Assembly (NCBI RefSeq): GCF_014649395.1
Contig: NZ_BMSY01000011.1
Span: 186,001 to 250,000 of the forward strand
DNA length: 64,000 bases
DNA from: Streptomyces aureoverticillatus
Lineage (GTDB): Bacteria > Actinomycetota > Actinomycetes > Streptomycetales > Streptomycetaceae
Reading direction: 5' to 3'
Under the pieces are notes generated by a model. It was not told where the DNA came from and made no database searches. It was given only the letters and a program-made list of their open reading frames with translations. The first letter of the stretch is position 1. Each line of letters opens with the position of its first letter. Shown here in pieces: positions 1 through 8,701 of this stretch. The translations under genes and the position numbers were made by a program.

Positions 1-12
1 CGGCGGCGGGCG

Positions 13-140
13 CAGCGGTGGCATGGCGCCAGCGCCACCGCTGGAATTAGCCCGTCCGGCGATTGAGGACGAGGCGCGGAGCGCCGAAAGGGCAGGGGAA
101 AGGGGGCGCAGCCCCCGTACAGCCCGTTTGCTGCTCCGGC
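13..140. repeat. Hairpin plus dispersed Streptomyces-type intergenic repeat
   Basis: A perfect 10-bp inverted repeat lies at 13-22 and 34-43 with an 11-nt loop. It is followed by a block (about 48-140) with the words TTGAGGACGAGGC and GGGGGCGCAGCCCCC. The same word order recurs near 42572-42630, so this is a dispersed intergenic element. Blocks of this type, often beginning GTCCGGCGATTGAGGACGAGGC, are common between Streptomyces genes (recalled, not searched). Nothing before the first gene looks coding. Confidence 0.6.
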
Positions 141-224
141 AAAGGAGTTCGCCGGAATCGTCTCCCTGCGCGCACCATCTCCCCAAAGACAGGCCACCGG
201 CGCCTGCCCCAGGGAGAGTGGACG

Positions 225-869
225 ATGACCAGCACCTCACCGAAGAACACGGCGCAGCAGTACTGGGACGACTTCTACCGGGACCGGGAGCAAAAGCGCT
301 CCGGTGGGCCCAACGTGCTCCTCGTCCGGGAAGTCACCTCGATGCCCCCCGGCACGGCCCTGGACCTGGGGTGCGCCGAAGGCTCCGACGCGCTGTGGCT
401 CGCCGGGCTCGGCTGGCGGGTCACGGCCGCCGACGTGTCGGCCACTGCGCTGCGCCGGGCCGCGGAGCGCGCGGCAGAGGCCGGTCTCGCGGACCGGATC
501 GACTGGCAGCGGCACGACCTGTCGCAGTCGTTCCCGGAAGGTTCGTACGACCTCGTGTCGGCCCAGTTCCTGCACTCGCCCGTGGCGCGCGAGGGCGAGC
601 GCGAGTCCATCCTCGCCCTGGCTGCCCGCGCCGTCGCGCCGGGCGGTGTCCTGCTCGTCGTCAGCCACGCCGGATGGCCGTCGTGGCAGCAGGAGCCGCC
701 GTTCGACTACCACTTCCCGACGAACGCGGAGATCCGCGACGGCCTCGGGCTCGCGCGGGACGAATGGACGGTCGAGACCGACGAACTCCTCACCCGCGAG
801 CTGCCCGGCCCCGACGGCCGGCCCGGCTCCCGCGCCGACGCCGTCCTCAAGCTCCGCCGCACGGCCTAG
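225..869 (+). CDS. Class I SAM-dependent methyltransferase
   Basis: A 214-aa cytosolic protein with the Rossmann methyltransferase core. Motif I is LDLGCAEGSDALWLA (about residues 46-60) and the acidic end of strand 2 is AADVS. The post-motif I region is DRIDWQRHDL, then SYDLVSAQFLHS, then APGGVLLVVSH. It probably methylates a small molecule; the substrate is not readable. The frame is open further upstream, but ATG 225 is preceded by AGGGAGAG at a good distance and the upstream part is low-complexity. The gene stands alone and ends in a good stem-loop. Confidence 0.87.
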   Translation: MTSTSPKNTAQQYWDDFYRDREQKRSGGPNVLLVREVTSMPPGTALDLGCAEGSDALWLAGLGWRVTAADVSATALRRAAERAAEAGLADRIDWQRHDLSQSFPEGSYDLVSAQFLHSPVAREGERESILALAARAVAPGGVLLVVSHAGWPSWQQEPPFDYHFPTNAEIRDGLGLARDEWTVETDELLTRELPGPDGRPGSRADAVLKLRRTA

Positions 870-887
870 CCCGGTCCCGTAACCGAC

Positions 888-906
888 GGCCCTCACGCAG
901 GGCCTT
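888..906 (+). terminator. Stem-loop terminator after methyltransferase gene
   Basis: GGCCCT (888-893) pairs with AGGGCC (899-904) around a 5-nt loop, followed by TTC. It lies 19 bp after the stop codon. Confidence 0.6.
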
Positions 907-1078
907 CATCTTGTGCCGCTACGCTGCCCCCGGCGAGGCACGTGATCACCCCTCCCGGCCCACCACACGACCCCGCGCACGCACGCACCACGCCTCGCCG
1001 CCCCTGGTCCCCCTCCAACGCTTCTGACCGCCACCTCACGGGTCAGCGCACGATCAGTTACTGGACGGCGCAGTTTTC

Positions 1079-1954
1079 ATGTCTTGGCTCGAATCGTTCA
1101 TTCTCGGACTCGTCCAGGGACTGACCGAGTTCCTTCCGATCTCATCCAGCGCGCATCTGCGACTGACCGCGGCGTTCGCCGGCTGGCACGACCCGGGTGC
1201 CGCCTTCACCGCGATCACTCAGATCGGCACCGAGGCCGCCGTCCTGATCTACTTCCGCAAGGACATCGGCCGGATCGTCTCGGCGTGGTTCGGCTCGCTG
1301 TTCGGCAAGGTGCCGCGGTCCGACCACGACGCGAAGATGGGCTGGCTCGTCATCGTCGGCTCGATCCCCATCGGCGTCCTCGGCGTGACGTTCAAGGACC
1401 AGATCGAGGGGCCCTTCCGTGATCTGCGCCTGATCGCCACGACGCTGATCGTCATGGGCGTCGTCCTCGGCATCGCCGACCGGCTCGCGGCGCGCGACGA
1501 GACCGGCGGCAGGCACCGTGCCGTACGCGAGCGCAAGGGCCTCAAGGAACTGGGCGTCAGGGACGGCCTGATCTACGGCGTCTGCCAGGCCATGGCGCTC
1601 ATCCCCGGCGTCTCCCGCTCCGGCGCCACCATCAGCGGCGGCCTGCTCATGGGCTACACCCGCGAGGCCGCGGCCCGCTATTCCTTCCTGCTCGCGATCC
1701 CCGCCGTCCTCGCCTCGGGTGTGTTCGAGCTGAAGGACGCGGGCGAGGGCGGCCATGTCTCCTGGGGCCCCACGATCTTCGCCACGATTGTCGCGTTCGT
1801 GGTGGGATATGCCGTTATCGCCTGGTTCATGAAGTTCATCACGACCAAGAGCTTCATGCCGTTCGTCTACTACCGCATCCTGCTCGGCATCGTGCTGTTC
1901 ATCCTCGTCGGGGCGGGCACGCTGAGCCCGCACGCGGGCGAGTCGGCGGGCTAG
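1079..1954 (+). CDS. uppP: Undecaprenyl-diphosphatase (UppP/BacA)
   Basis: A 291-aa polytopic membrane enzyme that dephosphorylates undecaprenyl diphosphate to recycle the lipid carrier for peptidoglycan; the family is linked to bacitracin resistance. Both signature motifs are present: LTEFLPISSSAHL at residues 15-27 with Glu17, and PGVSRSGAT around residue 180 with the catalytic Arg. Hydrophobic segments fill the rest and length is typical. The ATG start gives the canonical N-terminus. It is monocistronic, with a terminator directly downstream. Confidence 0.95.
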   Translation: MSWLESFILGLVQGLTEFLPISSSAHLRLTAAFAGWHDPGAAFTAITQIGTEAAVLIYFRKDIGRIVSAWFGSLFGKVPRSDHDAKMGWLVIVGSIPIGVLGVTFKDQIEGPFRDLRLIATTLIVMGVVLGIADRLAARDETGGRHRAVRERKGLKELGVRDGLIYGVCQAMALIPGVSRSGATISGGLLMGYTREAAARYSFLLAIPAVLASGVFELKDAGEGGHVSWGPTIFATIVAFVVGYAVIAWFMKFITTKSFMPFVYYRILLGIVLFILVGAGTLSPHAGESAG

Positions 1955-1966
1955 CAGCGCATCCGC

Positions 1967-2005
1967 GGCGGCGGCCGCCCACGCCGTCCATGGGCGGCCG
2001 CCGCC
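1967..2005 (+). terminator. 14-bp perfect stem-loop after uppP
   Basis: Positions 1967-1980 (GGCGGCGGCCGCCC) are perfectly complementary to 1992-2005, with an 11-nt loop. It begins 12 bp after the uppP stop and lacks a U-tract, as many Streptomyces terminators do. Confidence 0.75.
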
Positions 2006-2098
2006 CGTTCAGGGGACCTCCGCAACCCTCGGCCACCCGGCTCGTTGCCTGCTCTGGAAGGCCAAGTCGGCCCGAGTGACTCGTGACCCGGAGAGCCC

Positions 2099-2650
2099 AT
2101 GCGACCCATGCGCAGGAAATTCTCGACGACCGCCGCCGCCCTGACACTCGTCGCCGTCAGCGGTTTCGGCGTGGCGGCCGGCACCTCGGGAACGGCTGCG
2201 GCCGCCGCACCCGAGCGACCCGTCTCCGCCGCGCCGATCCCGCCCGCGACACCGCCCGTCGGCGAACGCGCGGAACCCTCCGTCAGGGAACAGGCGGACC
2301 GCATCATGAACCTGACCTACCAGCAGTTCGCCACCACCCCGCACACCCCGCCGTTCAACTGGACCAACGACGGCTGCTCCGTGCCCACGGGCTACGCCCC
2401 GTACAGCGAGGTCTTCCGCCCCGCCTGCGTCCAGCACGACTTCGGGTACCGCAACTACGGCGCCAAGCACGAGCTGAAGCTCGACCCGACCCGGGCGGCG
2501 AAGGACTGGATCGACGGCAGGTTCCGCACCGAGATGCGACGCGTCTGCGACGACCGGTACCGCACCCCGCTCGCCCACCTCAACTGCACCAACGCCGCCG
2601 AGGCGTATTACCTCGCCGTCCGCTTCGGCGGCGACAGCTCCTACTTCTGA
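2099..2650 (+). CDS. Secreted prokaryotic phospholipase A2
   Basis: A 183-aa exported enzyme that hydrolyses the sn-2 ester of phospholipids. It has a twin-basic N-terminus, a hydrophobic stretch and an Ala-rich cleavage region ending near residue 38. The mature part carries WTNDGCSVP, then Cys110 and the His113-Asp114 pair in CVQHDFGYRNYG, the calcium-dependent catalytic signature of Streptomyces-type PLA2. Further cysteines (RRVCDD, LNCTN) suggest two disulfides. The ATG has GGAG 5 nt upstream. The gene is flanked by strong hairpins on both sides. Confidence 0.92.
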   Translation: MRPMRRKFSTTAAALTLVAVSGFGVAAGTSGTAAAAAPERPVSAAPIPPATPPVGERAEPSVREQADRIMNLTYQQFATTPHTPPFNWTNDGCSVPTGYAPYSEVFRPACVQHDFGYRNYGAKHELKLDPTRAAKDWIDGRFRTEMRRVCDDRYRTPLAHLNCTNAAEAYYLAVRFGGDSSYF

Positions 2651-2691
2651 CCCTCCTCCTCACCTTCTGGCCCTCCTTCTGACCCTCCTCC

Positions 2692-2725
2692 CGTCTCGCC
2701 GTCGCTCCCGAGCGACGGCGAGACG
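2692..2725 (+). terminator. 15-bp perfect hairpin with tetraloop
   Basis: Positions 2692-2706 pair perfectly with 2711-2725 across a 4-nt loop, 42 bp after the phospholipase stop. A pyrimidine-rich CCCTCCT-type repeat precedes it. This is one of the strongest stem-loops in the window. Confidence 0.75.
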
Positions 2726-2785
2726 TCGTCGTGCCGTCCCGCGCCACGCATGCCTAGGTCCCGCGCCCGCGGATACCCGCCCCGC

Positions 2786-3778
2786 ATGACTCGGCAATAC
2801 GGACCGGACGAGCAAGCGGAGCGGCAGGCGCCGGACACGCCGGCGCAGCTGCCGAAGCGTTCGTGGGGAGCGGTGCTCAAGGGCACCGTGCGGGAGTTCA
2901 AGGACGACGAGCTCACCGACCGCGCGGCGGCACTGACGTACTACGCAGTGCTGTCGCTCTTCCCGGCGCTGCTGGTGGGAGTGTCCGTGCTGGGGGTCCT
3001 GGGGAAGACGGCCACCGACAAGGTGCTCGACAACACCAAGGAGCTCGCCCCCGGCCCCACCCGCGACATCCTCACCCGCGCCGTGGAACAGCTGGAGGGC
3101 AACGCCGGGACGGGCTCCCTCATGGCCGTCGTCGGCCTGGTGCTCGCGGTGTGGTCGGCCTCCGGGTACGTCGGCGCGTTCATCCGCAGCGCCAACGCCG
3201 TCTACGACATGCCCGAGGGCCGCCCGATGTGGAAGATCCTTCCGGTACGCCTCGGAGTGACCGTCGTCCTCATGCTGCTGGCCGTGGTCAGCGCCCTGAT
3301 CGTGGTCTTCACCGGCGGCATCGCGCGCCTCGCGGGAACCGCGCTGGGCATCGGGGATTCCGCCCTCACGGTGTGGTCGATCGTGAAATGGCCCGTCCTC
3401 GCCCTCCTGGTCGTCCTCATGCTCGCGCTCCTGTACTGGGCCGGCCCGAACGCGAAGGTGAAGGGATTCCGCTGGATCACCCCGGGCAGCTTCCTGGCCC
3501 TGGTGCTCTGGATGATCGCCTCCGGCGGGTTCGCCTTCTACGTCGCCAACTTCGCCTCGTACAACAAGACCTACGGCACCATGGCCGGCGTCATCGTCTT
3601 CCTGGTCTGGCTGTGGATCAGCAATGTGGCGGTGCTCCTGGGCCTGGAGTTCGACGCGGAGACCGCGCGCCAACGGGCCATCGCCGGCGGCCACCCGCCC
3701 ACGGCCGAGCCTTACACCCAGCCCCGCGACACCCAGAAGTGGACCGATCAGGACCGGCGCCGCATGGACGAGACCTGA
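2786..3778 (+). CDS. YihY/BrkB-family inner membrane protein
   Basis: A polytopic membrane protein of about 330 aa. The family hallmark DELTDRAAALTYYAVLSLFPALL sits near residues 40-62 and is followed by about five further hydrophobic segments. GFAFYVANFASYNKTYGTMAG and IVFLVWLWISNVAVLLGLEFDAE near the C-terminus are also typical. The family was once annotated as ribonuclease BN, which is no longer believed; true function is unknown. The tail is hydrophilic and basic. No clear ribosome site decides the start; an in-frame ATG at 2750 is the alternative. Confidence 0.88.
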   Translation: MTRQYGPDEQAERQAPDTPAQLPKRSWGAVLKGTVREFKDDELTDRAAALTYYAVLSLFPALLVGVSVLGVLGKTATDKVLDNTKELAPGPTRDILTRAVEQLEGNAGTGSLMAVVGLVLAVWSASGYVGAFIRSANAVYDMPEGRPMWKILPVRLGVTVVLMLLAVVSALIVVFTGGIARLAGTALGIGDSALTVWSIVKWPVLALLVVLMLALLYWAGPNAKVKGFRWITPGSFLALVLWMIASGGFAFYVANFASYNKTYGTMAGVIVFLVWLWISNVAVLLGLEFDAETARQRAIAGGHPPTAEPYTQPRDTQKWTDQDRRRMDET

Positions 3779-3833
3779 CGGGGTCGGGGTGACGGGCTGG
3801 TTGTGCGCGGCGAACCCAGGGAAGGCGTACGTC

Positions 3834-5303
3834 ATGCCGGTCGATCACACACAGGCCCCTGTCCTCGAAGCGCTCACCGACTACCGCGAGCACGGCCACG
3901 TGGCGTTCACTCCCCCGGGCCACAAGCAGGCGCGGGGCGCGGATCCCGCGGTCCGCGCGGTGCTCGGCGACGTGGTGTTCCACGGTGACCTGCTCGCCTC
4001 CGGCGGTCTCGACGACCGGCTGACCCGGGCGGGGGTGCTGCGGCGCGCGGAGGAGCTGATGGCGCACGCGGTGCACGCGTCCCACACGTTCTTCTCGACC
4101 TGCGGCAGCTCGCTGTCGGTGAAGGCCGCGATGCTCGCCGCCGCGGGCCCGCACACCGAGCTCCTCATCGGGCGGGACGCCCACAAGTCGGTGGTGTCCG
4201 GCCTGGTCCTGTCCGGAATCCGGCCGGTGTGGGTGGAACCCCGCTGGGACGCGGAGCGCCACCTCGCCCACCCGCCCGCGCCCGCCGACTTCGAGAAGGC
4301 GTTCGACGCCCACCCCGACGCGCGGGGCGCCCTGGTCACCAGCCCCACTCCGTACGGCGGTTGCGCCGACCTGGAGGGGATCGCGCGGGTCTGCCACCGC
4401 CGCTCCGTGCCCCTGATCGTGGACGAGGCCTGGGGCGCGCATCTGCCGTTCCACCCCGAGCTGCCGGCCTGGGCCATGGACGCGGGCGCGGACGTCTGCG
4501 TGACCAGCATCCACAAGATGGGCAGCGGCCTGGAACAGGGGTCCGTCTTCCACCTCCAGGGCGACCTGATCGAACCGCACGTCCTGGAGAGCCGCGCGGA
4601 CCTGCTCGGCACCACCAGCCCCTCCGTCCTCCTCTACGCCGGGCTCGACGGCTGGCGCCGCCAGATGGCCCTGCACGGCCGTGAGCTCATCGGCCGGGCC
4701 CTGGACCTCGCCCACGACGTGCGGGCGGCGATCGAGGACATCGACGGCCTGCACGTCAACGACCGGGCCGACTTCTGCGGCCCCGGCCTCGCCGCCGACT
4801 TCGACCCCCTGCCCGTGGTCATCGACGTCACGGGCCTCGGCATCAGCGGCTATCAGGCGGCCGACTGGCTGCGCGAACACCACGCGATCGACGCCCACAT
4901 CGCCGACCACCGGCGCGTCAGCACACAGCTCACGCACGCCGACGGCGACGACACCACCCGCCCCCTGATCCAGGCGCTCACCGCCCTCGCCCGCGGCGCG
5001 TCCCGGCTGCCGCGCCCGGTCCCCGTCGAGGTCCCCTCCCCCGCCGAGCTGCGGCTGGAGCAGGCCGTGCTGCCCCGTGACGCGTTCTTCGGGCCCGTCG
5101 AGGACGTACCGATCGGCAAGGCGGACGGGCGCGTCGCCGCGGAGATGCTCACCCCCTACCCGCCCGGCATCCCCGCCGTCCTGCCCGGCGAACGCCTCAC
5201 CCCGCCCGTCCTGAACTACCTCCGCTCCGGCGTCGCCGCCGGCATGAACGTCCCCGACGCCGCCGATCCCGGCTTGGACTCCGTCCGCGTCGTCTCGGAC
5301 TAG
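3834..5303 (+). CDS. PLP-dependent Orn/Lys/Arg decarboxylase-family protein
   Basis: A 489-aa fold-type I PLP enzyme of the basic amino acid decarboxylase group. Visible markers are FTPPGHKQARG near the N-terminus, FSTCGSSLSVKAAM, a DAHKS motif contacting the cofactor phosphate, VDEAWGAH (cofactor Asp), and SIHKMGSGLEQGS with the Schiff-base Lys. It is a short form of the kind common in Gram-positives, lacking the N-terminal wing domain of E. coli inducible enzymes. Substrate (lysine, arginine or ornithine) cannot be fixed by eye. ATG 3834 follows AGGGAAGG; open frame upstream overlaps the YihY gene and is not used. It lies 55 bp after the YihY gene and may be cotranscribed. Confidence 0.88.
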   Translation: MPVDHTQAPVLEALTDYREHGHVAFTPPGHKQARGADPAVRAVLGDVVFHGDLLASGGLDDRLTRAGVLRRAEELMAHAVHASHTFFSTCGSSLSVKAAMLAAAGPHTELLIGRDAHKSVVSGLVLSGIRPVWVEPRWDAERHLAHPPAPADFEKAFDAHPDARGALVTSPTPYGGCADLEGIARVCHRRSVPLIVDEAWGAHLPFHPELPAWAMDAGADVCVTSIHKMGSGLEQGSVFHLQGDLIEPHVLESRADLLGTTSPSVLLYAGLDGWRRQMALHGRELIGRALDLAHDVRAAIEDIDGLHVNDRADFCGPGLAADFDPLPVVIDVTGLGISGYQAADWLREHHAIDAHIADHRRVSTQLTHADGDDTTRPLIQALTALARGASRLPRPVPVEVPSPAELRLEQAVLPRDAFFGPVEDVPIGKADGRVAAEMLTPYPPGIPAVLPGERLTPPVLNYLRSGVAAGMNVPDAADPGLDSVRVVSD

Positions 5304-5942
5304 TCACGGTGCGTGGTCACTTACGCCCCATCAGACCCTGTGTTACCTAAAACGACCGTCTCGGCACGTTGTGTAGGCAAGGGGGGCGCTTTTTCCGTCG
5401 AATGGGTGCACGCTGGAGGGACGGGCGTATCCCCCGGTCGGCCGCCGCCGGTTCGTCGGCGGGGGCGGCGGCCGCAGGTGCGAGGACGTGGCGGCTCCCC
5501 CTCCGCCGGGCGTCCTCGCACCGCTGTCCTCTCCTCGGGGGCGGGCGGGAGCCACCCCCGAGGAGAGGAGGAGCCGGGACCGCGGTGTCCGCCGCCTTGG
5601 AGCGCGGCCCCGGCTGCCTGTCACCCCTCTTCTACGACTACTTCTACGACTACGACTCCGCTACGGCCGCGTCAGGTCCGGCCGCCGCATGTCGGAGGGC
5701 CCGCACTCCCGGTGAGGAGGGCGGGTACGGCCGCGATCGATGTGGGCGGCGTGGCCGATGGGATGGCACGGCGTGGCCGATGGCTTCGTACGCTGCCGAT
5801 GGTCTTGTACGCCTCGACCGTCCGACGGGCGGTCTGCGTGCGGGTCGACACGTCCATGGGAAGTCCGGACGTCCAAGGGGGCGTTCCTGGCGGTGCCGAT
5901 GCCTTGGTGGCCGCTTCCTGACCATGCCGGTCCCCACGGTAG
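5304..5942. other. 639-bp gene-free region with tandem hairpins and short repeats
   Basis: No frame here has convincing coding character. It holds three consecutive perfect hairpins at 5439-5569 (listed separately), a direct repeat of CTTCTACGACTAC words near 5631-5657, and a 15-bp direct repeat CGGCGTGGCCGATGG near 5745-5785. It lies between convergent genes, so it may act as a terminator region or carry a structured RNA. Confidence 0.5.
5439..5569. repeat. Three consecutive perfect stem-loops
   Basis: Hairpin A: 5439-5449 pairs with 5464-5474 (11 bp, 14-nt loop). Hairpin B: 5477-5488 pairs with 5511-5522 (12 bp), with a nested 5-bp stem 5490-5494/5503-5507. Hairpin C: 5527-5541 pairs with 5555-5569 (15 bp, 13-nt loop). 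All arms are exact and the three are separated by only 2 and 4 nt. Confidence 0.8.
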
Positions 5943-6614
5943 TCACCCGGGGCCGCGCGGTGAAGAGCGCGGTCGCATACGGGAGGCGATTCCCCGGCGG
6001 GGGCCGCCCCGCCTGTGAAGTCCCGTCGATTCCTGGTGGGTTCCCCCACCGTCGTGGGCGCCGACTCCCGCGGGTCGAGCGGCGGTTGCCCCGCCGGCGT
6101 CCGCCGGTGCTTCGCTCGCGAGCGCTTCCGGTGATTGACTCGCGAGCGCTTGCGGTGCTTGGCTCGCGAATGCCTCCTGGCCGGGGCCGCAGCGCAGCAC
6201 ATGCCGCTCACCGCTCAGGACGGGCCCGGTCAGGGTCAGGAACCCGATGTCCGGCGCGACGTCCAGGCCACGGGCGTTCGCGGCACGGCGGCACGCGCCG
6301 AGCTCGTCGGCCGCCACGACCCAGCGAGGCCTGCCCAGCGCCGTGACCGCCCGCACCGCGCGGTGGGCGCCATCCATGTCCTGGGCGTCGTCGGCCTCCA
6401 GGACCACCCACTGCCGGGGGGCCACCACCGGAGGCAGCGCCCGCGCGACCGGGCCCGCGTCCGGGACCAGTGCCACCGGCGCCCCGTCGCTGACCACCAG
6501 GCTGACCAGTTCCACGTACGGCCGCCCGCGCCGAGCCACCGCCAGGCGCCCCGCCCAGGCCCGGGCCAGCACCTCACGGCACTCCGCCTCCGTCATGCAG
6601 CGCACGTTCCCCAC
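5943..6614 (-). CDS. PNPOx-like FMN-binding split-barrel protein with repetitive C-terminal tail
   Basis: A 223-aa protein. Residues 1 to about 140 look like a pyridoxamine-5'-phosphate-oxidase-like split barrel: MTEAECREVLARAWAGRLAVARRGRPYVELV, then a long strand-rich region ending FLTLTGPVLSGERHVLRCG. From about residue 145 the protein is a low-complexity tail with repeated QAPQALASQ/SPEALASE units, then Gly/Arg-rich sequence. The core probably binds FMN or a related cofactor; substrate unknown. GTG 6614 follows AGGAGG with 6 nt spacing. The tail repeats match the repeated TCGCGAGCGCTT words at 6114-6172. It is one of five split-barrel proteins here. Confidence 0.72.
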   Translation of the reverse strand: MGNVRCMTEAECREVLARAWAGRLAVARRGRPYVELVSLVVSDGAPVALVPDAGPVARALPPVVAPRQWVVLEADDAQDMDGAHRAVRAVTALGRPRWVVAADELGACRRAANARGLDVAPDIGFLTLTGPVLSGERHVLRCGPGQEAFASQAPQALASQSPEALASEAPADAGGATAARPAGVGAHDGGGTHQESTGLHRRGGPRRGIASRMRPRSSPRGPG

Positions 6615-6752
6615 AGCCGACCTCCTCTTGCCGCCACGCCCCGGGAGGGCTGCGGGCGGACAGGGATGATGCCCCCGCCAGGGGGCGCGCCGGGGTCCGG
6701 GGCACGGTGCGCCGTCGGCCGCCAGGGGCCACGACGCCTTGCTTCTCTACTT

Positions 6753-6826
6753 CTCTTATGCGCGGTCCGGCTCCTCTTATGCGCGGTTCGGCTCCACTTG
6801 TGCGCGGGCCGGCTCCCCTTGTGCAC
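6753..6826. repeat. 21-bp tandem repeat, about 3.5 copies
   Basis: Units begin at 6753, 6774, 6795 and 6816 with consensus CTCTTATGCGCGGTCCGGCTC, degenerating to the right. It lies just beyond the 3' end of the acyl-CoA dehydrogenase gene. No gene is evident in it. Confidence 0.75.
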
Positions 6827-6847
6827 CGCCGACGCCCGCACCCCAGG

Positions 6848-8014
6848 TCACACGTCCAGCCCGCCCCGCTCGACGAGCCGGCTCACGATCACATTGCGCT
6901 GGATCTCGTTGGTTCCCTCGCCGACGATCATCAGGGGTGCGTCGCGGAAGTAGCGTTCGACGTCGAACTCGGTGGAGTAGCCGTGACCGCCGTGGATGCG
7001 CAGGGCGTTGAGGGCGATCTGCATGGCGGTCTCGGAGGCGAAGAGTTTGGCCATGCCCGCCTCCATGTCCACGCGGTGTCCCTGGTCGGCCTCGCGGGCG
7101 GCGTGCAGGGTGAGTTGGCGGGCGGCGGTGAGGGAGGTGGCCATGTCGGCGAGGTAGGTGCCGATCGCCTGGTGCTGCCAGATCGGTCTGCCGAACGACT
7201 CCCGCGTCCGCGCGTAGGCGAGCGCGTCCTCCAGAGCCGCCCGGCCGACTCCGAGGGCGCGGGCGGCGACCTGGAGCCGCCCCGTCTCCAGGCCCTTCAT
7301 GATCTGGGCGAAGCCGCGGCCCTCGACCCCGCCGAGCACGGCGTCGGCCGGGGCGCGGTGGTCCGAGAACGTCAACTCGCAGCTCTCGACGCCCTTGTAG
7401 CCGAGCTTGGGCAGGTCGCGGGAGACCGTCAGGCCGGGGCCGTGCTCGACGAGCAGGAGGGAGATGCCCCGGTGCGCCGGGGTGGCCCCGGGGTCGGTCT
7501 TGCACAGCAGGGCGATCAGCCCCGAGCGGCGGGAGTTGGTGATCCATGTCTTCGAACCGTTGACCAGGTAGCCGTCCGCGTCCTTGCGGGCGACGGTGCG
7601 CAGGGCCTGGAGGTCGGAGCCGCCGCCCGGTTCGGTGAGGGCCATGGTCGCGCGTATCCCGCCCGTGGCCATCCGCGGCAGATGGCGGCTGCGCTGCTCC
7701 TCGGTGCCGAAGTGCTGCAGCAGCTTGGCGACCACGGTGTGCCCGCCCATCGCCCCGGCCAGGCTCATCCAGCCGCGGGCGAGTTCCTCGGTGAGCAGGA
7801 CGTAGCAGGAGGTGGAGACGGGAGTGCCGCCGTACGCCTCCGGGACGGCCAGACCGAAGACCCCGAGCTCCTTCATCCGCTCGATCAGGGCCTCCGGATA
7901 GGTGTCGGCGTGCTCCAACTCCCGTACGACCGGCTTCACCTCCTTGTCCACGAAGTCGCGCACCGTCGCGACGACGAGCCGCTCGTCCGGAGGCAGGATG
8001 CCGAGAGTGCTCAC
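6848..8014 (-). CDS. Acyl-CoA dehydrogenase
   Basis: A 388-aa flavoenzyme that oxidises acyl-CoA thioesters to trans-2-enoyl-CoA and passes electrons to ETF. Family motifs: ALTEPGGGSDLQALRT (FAD/substrate loop), YLVNGSKTWITNS, ALAYARTRESFGRPIWQHQA, QIALNALRIHGGHGYS, and EGTNEIQRN with the usual catalytic-Glu region. The start is a GTG at 8012-8014 giving MSTLGILPPDERL, preceded by GAAGGAG at 7 nt; the frame stays open much further upstream but that part overlaps the next gene and is noncoding in this frame. Chain-length specificity unknown. Confidence 0.93.
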   Translation of the reverse strand: MSTLGILPPDERLVVATVRDFVDKEVKPVVRELEHADTYPEALIERMKELGVFGLAVPEAYGGTPVSTSCYVLLTEELARGWMSLAGAMGGHTVVAKLLQHFGTEEQRSRHLPRMATGGIRATMALTEPGGGSDLQALRTVARKDADGYLVNGSKTWITNSRRSGLIALLCKTDPGATPAHRGISLLLVEHGPGLTVSRDLPKLGYKGVESCELTFSDHRAPADAVLGGVEGRGFAQIMKGLETGRLQVAARALGVGRAALEDALAYARTRESFGRPIWQHQAIGTYLADMATSLTAARQLTLHAAREADQGHRVDMEAGMAKLFASETAMQIALNALRIHGGHGYSTEFDVERYFRDAPLMIVGEGTNEIQRNVIVSRLVERGGLDV

Positions 8015-8106
8015 GCTGGGACTCCTTCTCGCGACGGCGCTCTGTCGTCGGGCAAACGTACGGGCCCACCGCCCGGAGGCGGCAGGCCCGTACGGGACAC
8101 GTTCGG

Positions 8107-8559
8107 TCAGCAGCTCATGGCCCATGTGTGGGAGTCGCCGTTGTCGTTGGCCGCGCCGTTGTAGCCGACCTCCTGGCCCGGGGTCAGGCAGATGGTCATG
8201 TGTCCGCCCTGGTGGGCCCGCGAGTAGACCTTGACGTGGTCCTTGACGCCGGGGCCCGAGATGCCGTGGTTGGCCCACGAGGAGTCCTCGTCCGCGATAT
8301 AGCTCTCCCACCAGCCGTCGTCGCCGGACCAGTTGGCGCGCTGGCCGTCGAAGTTGGCGTGTTCCCAGGCGCAGAAGTGGCCGCTGGGACAGTCGGCGGC
8401 GCCGGCCGGGGTGGCCACGGCGAGGCTCCCGGTCACGAGCAGCGCCGCCGCCACGCCCAGGAGAGCGCGCTTGATGTTCCTCGCCCTCGGTGCGGACGCG
8501 GCTTCGGGGCCGGTTTCGAGAGGGGACTCTTCGGTGGCGCAGGAGTGCTTCGGCGTCAT
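8107..8559 (-). CDS. Secreted peptidase inhibitor I36-family protein (copy 1)
   Basis: A 150-aa exported protein. A basic N-region and the hydrophobic segment ALLGVAAALLVTGSLAVATPAGA form a signal sequence ending near residue 54; the N-region is longer than usual. The mature domain starts ADCPSGHFCAWEHANFDGQ, the I36/beta-gamma-crystallin-like start seen in Streptomyces metalloprotease inhibitors, and has four cysteines. It may inhibit secreted proteases or act in the envelope; target unknown. The next minus-strand gene upstream (8702-9109) is a related small secreted protein. Confidence 0.82.
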   Translation of the reverse strand: MTPKHSCATEESPLETGPEAASAPRARNIKRALLGVAAALLVTGSLAVATPAGAADCPSGHFCAWEHANFDGQRANWSGDDGWWESYIADEDSSWANHGISGPGVKDHVKVYSRAHQGGHMTICLTPGQEVGYNGAANDNGDSHTWAMSC

Positions 8560-8701
8560 GTCGGGCTGCTGCCTTTCTGTTCGGCGTCAGGGGTGGGCCG
8601 CGCACGGTCTGTTCCGGTGCGCGGTGCTTCGGGTGTGCGGGGCGTTCGGGTACGCGATGCCGCGGGTGTGCGCGGGGCGTTGGCTGTGGGCCGCCGGCTC
8701 G

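Noticed and set aside
5313..5921. Open frame of 202 codons in the hairpin region
   Set aside because: It passes through perfect inverted repeats and has no ribosome site or domain; noncoding is more likely.
8015..8605. N-terminal extension of the acyl-CoA dehydrogenase
   Set aside because: The frame is open but overlaps the I36 gene; the GTG at 8014 has a good ribosome site and gives the standard family N-terminus.
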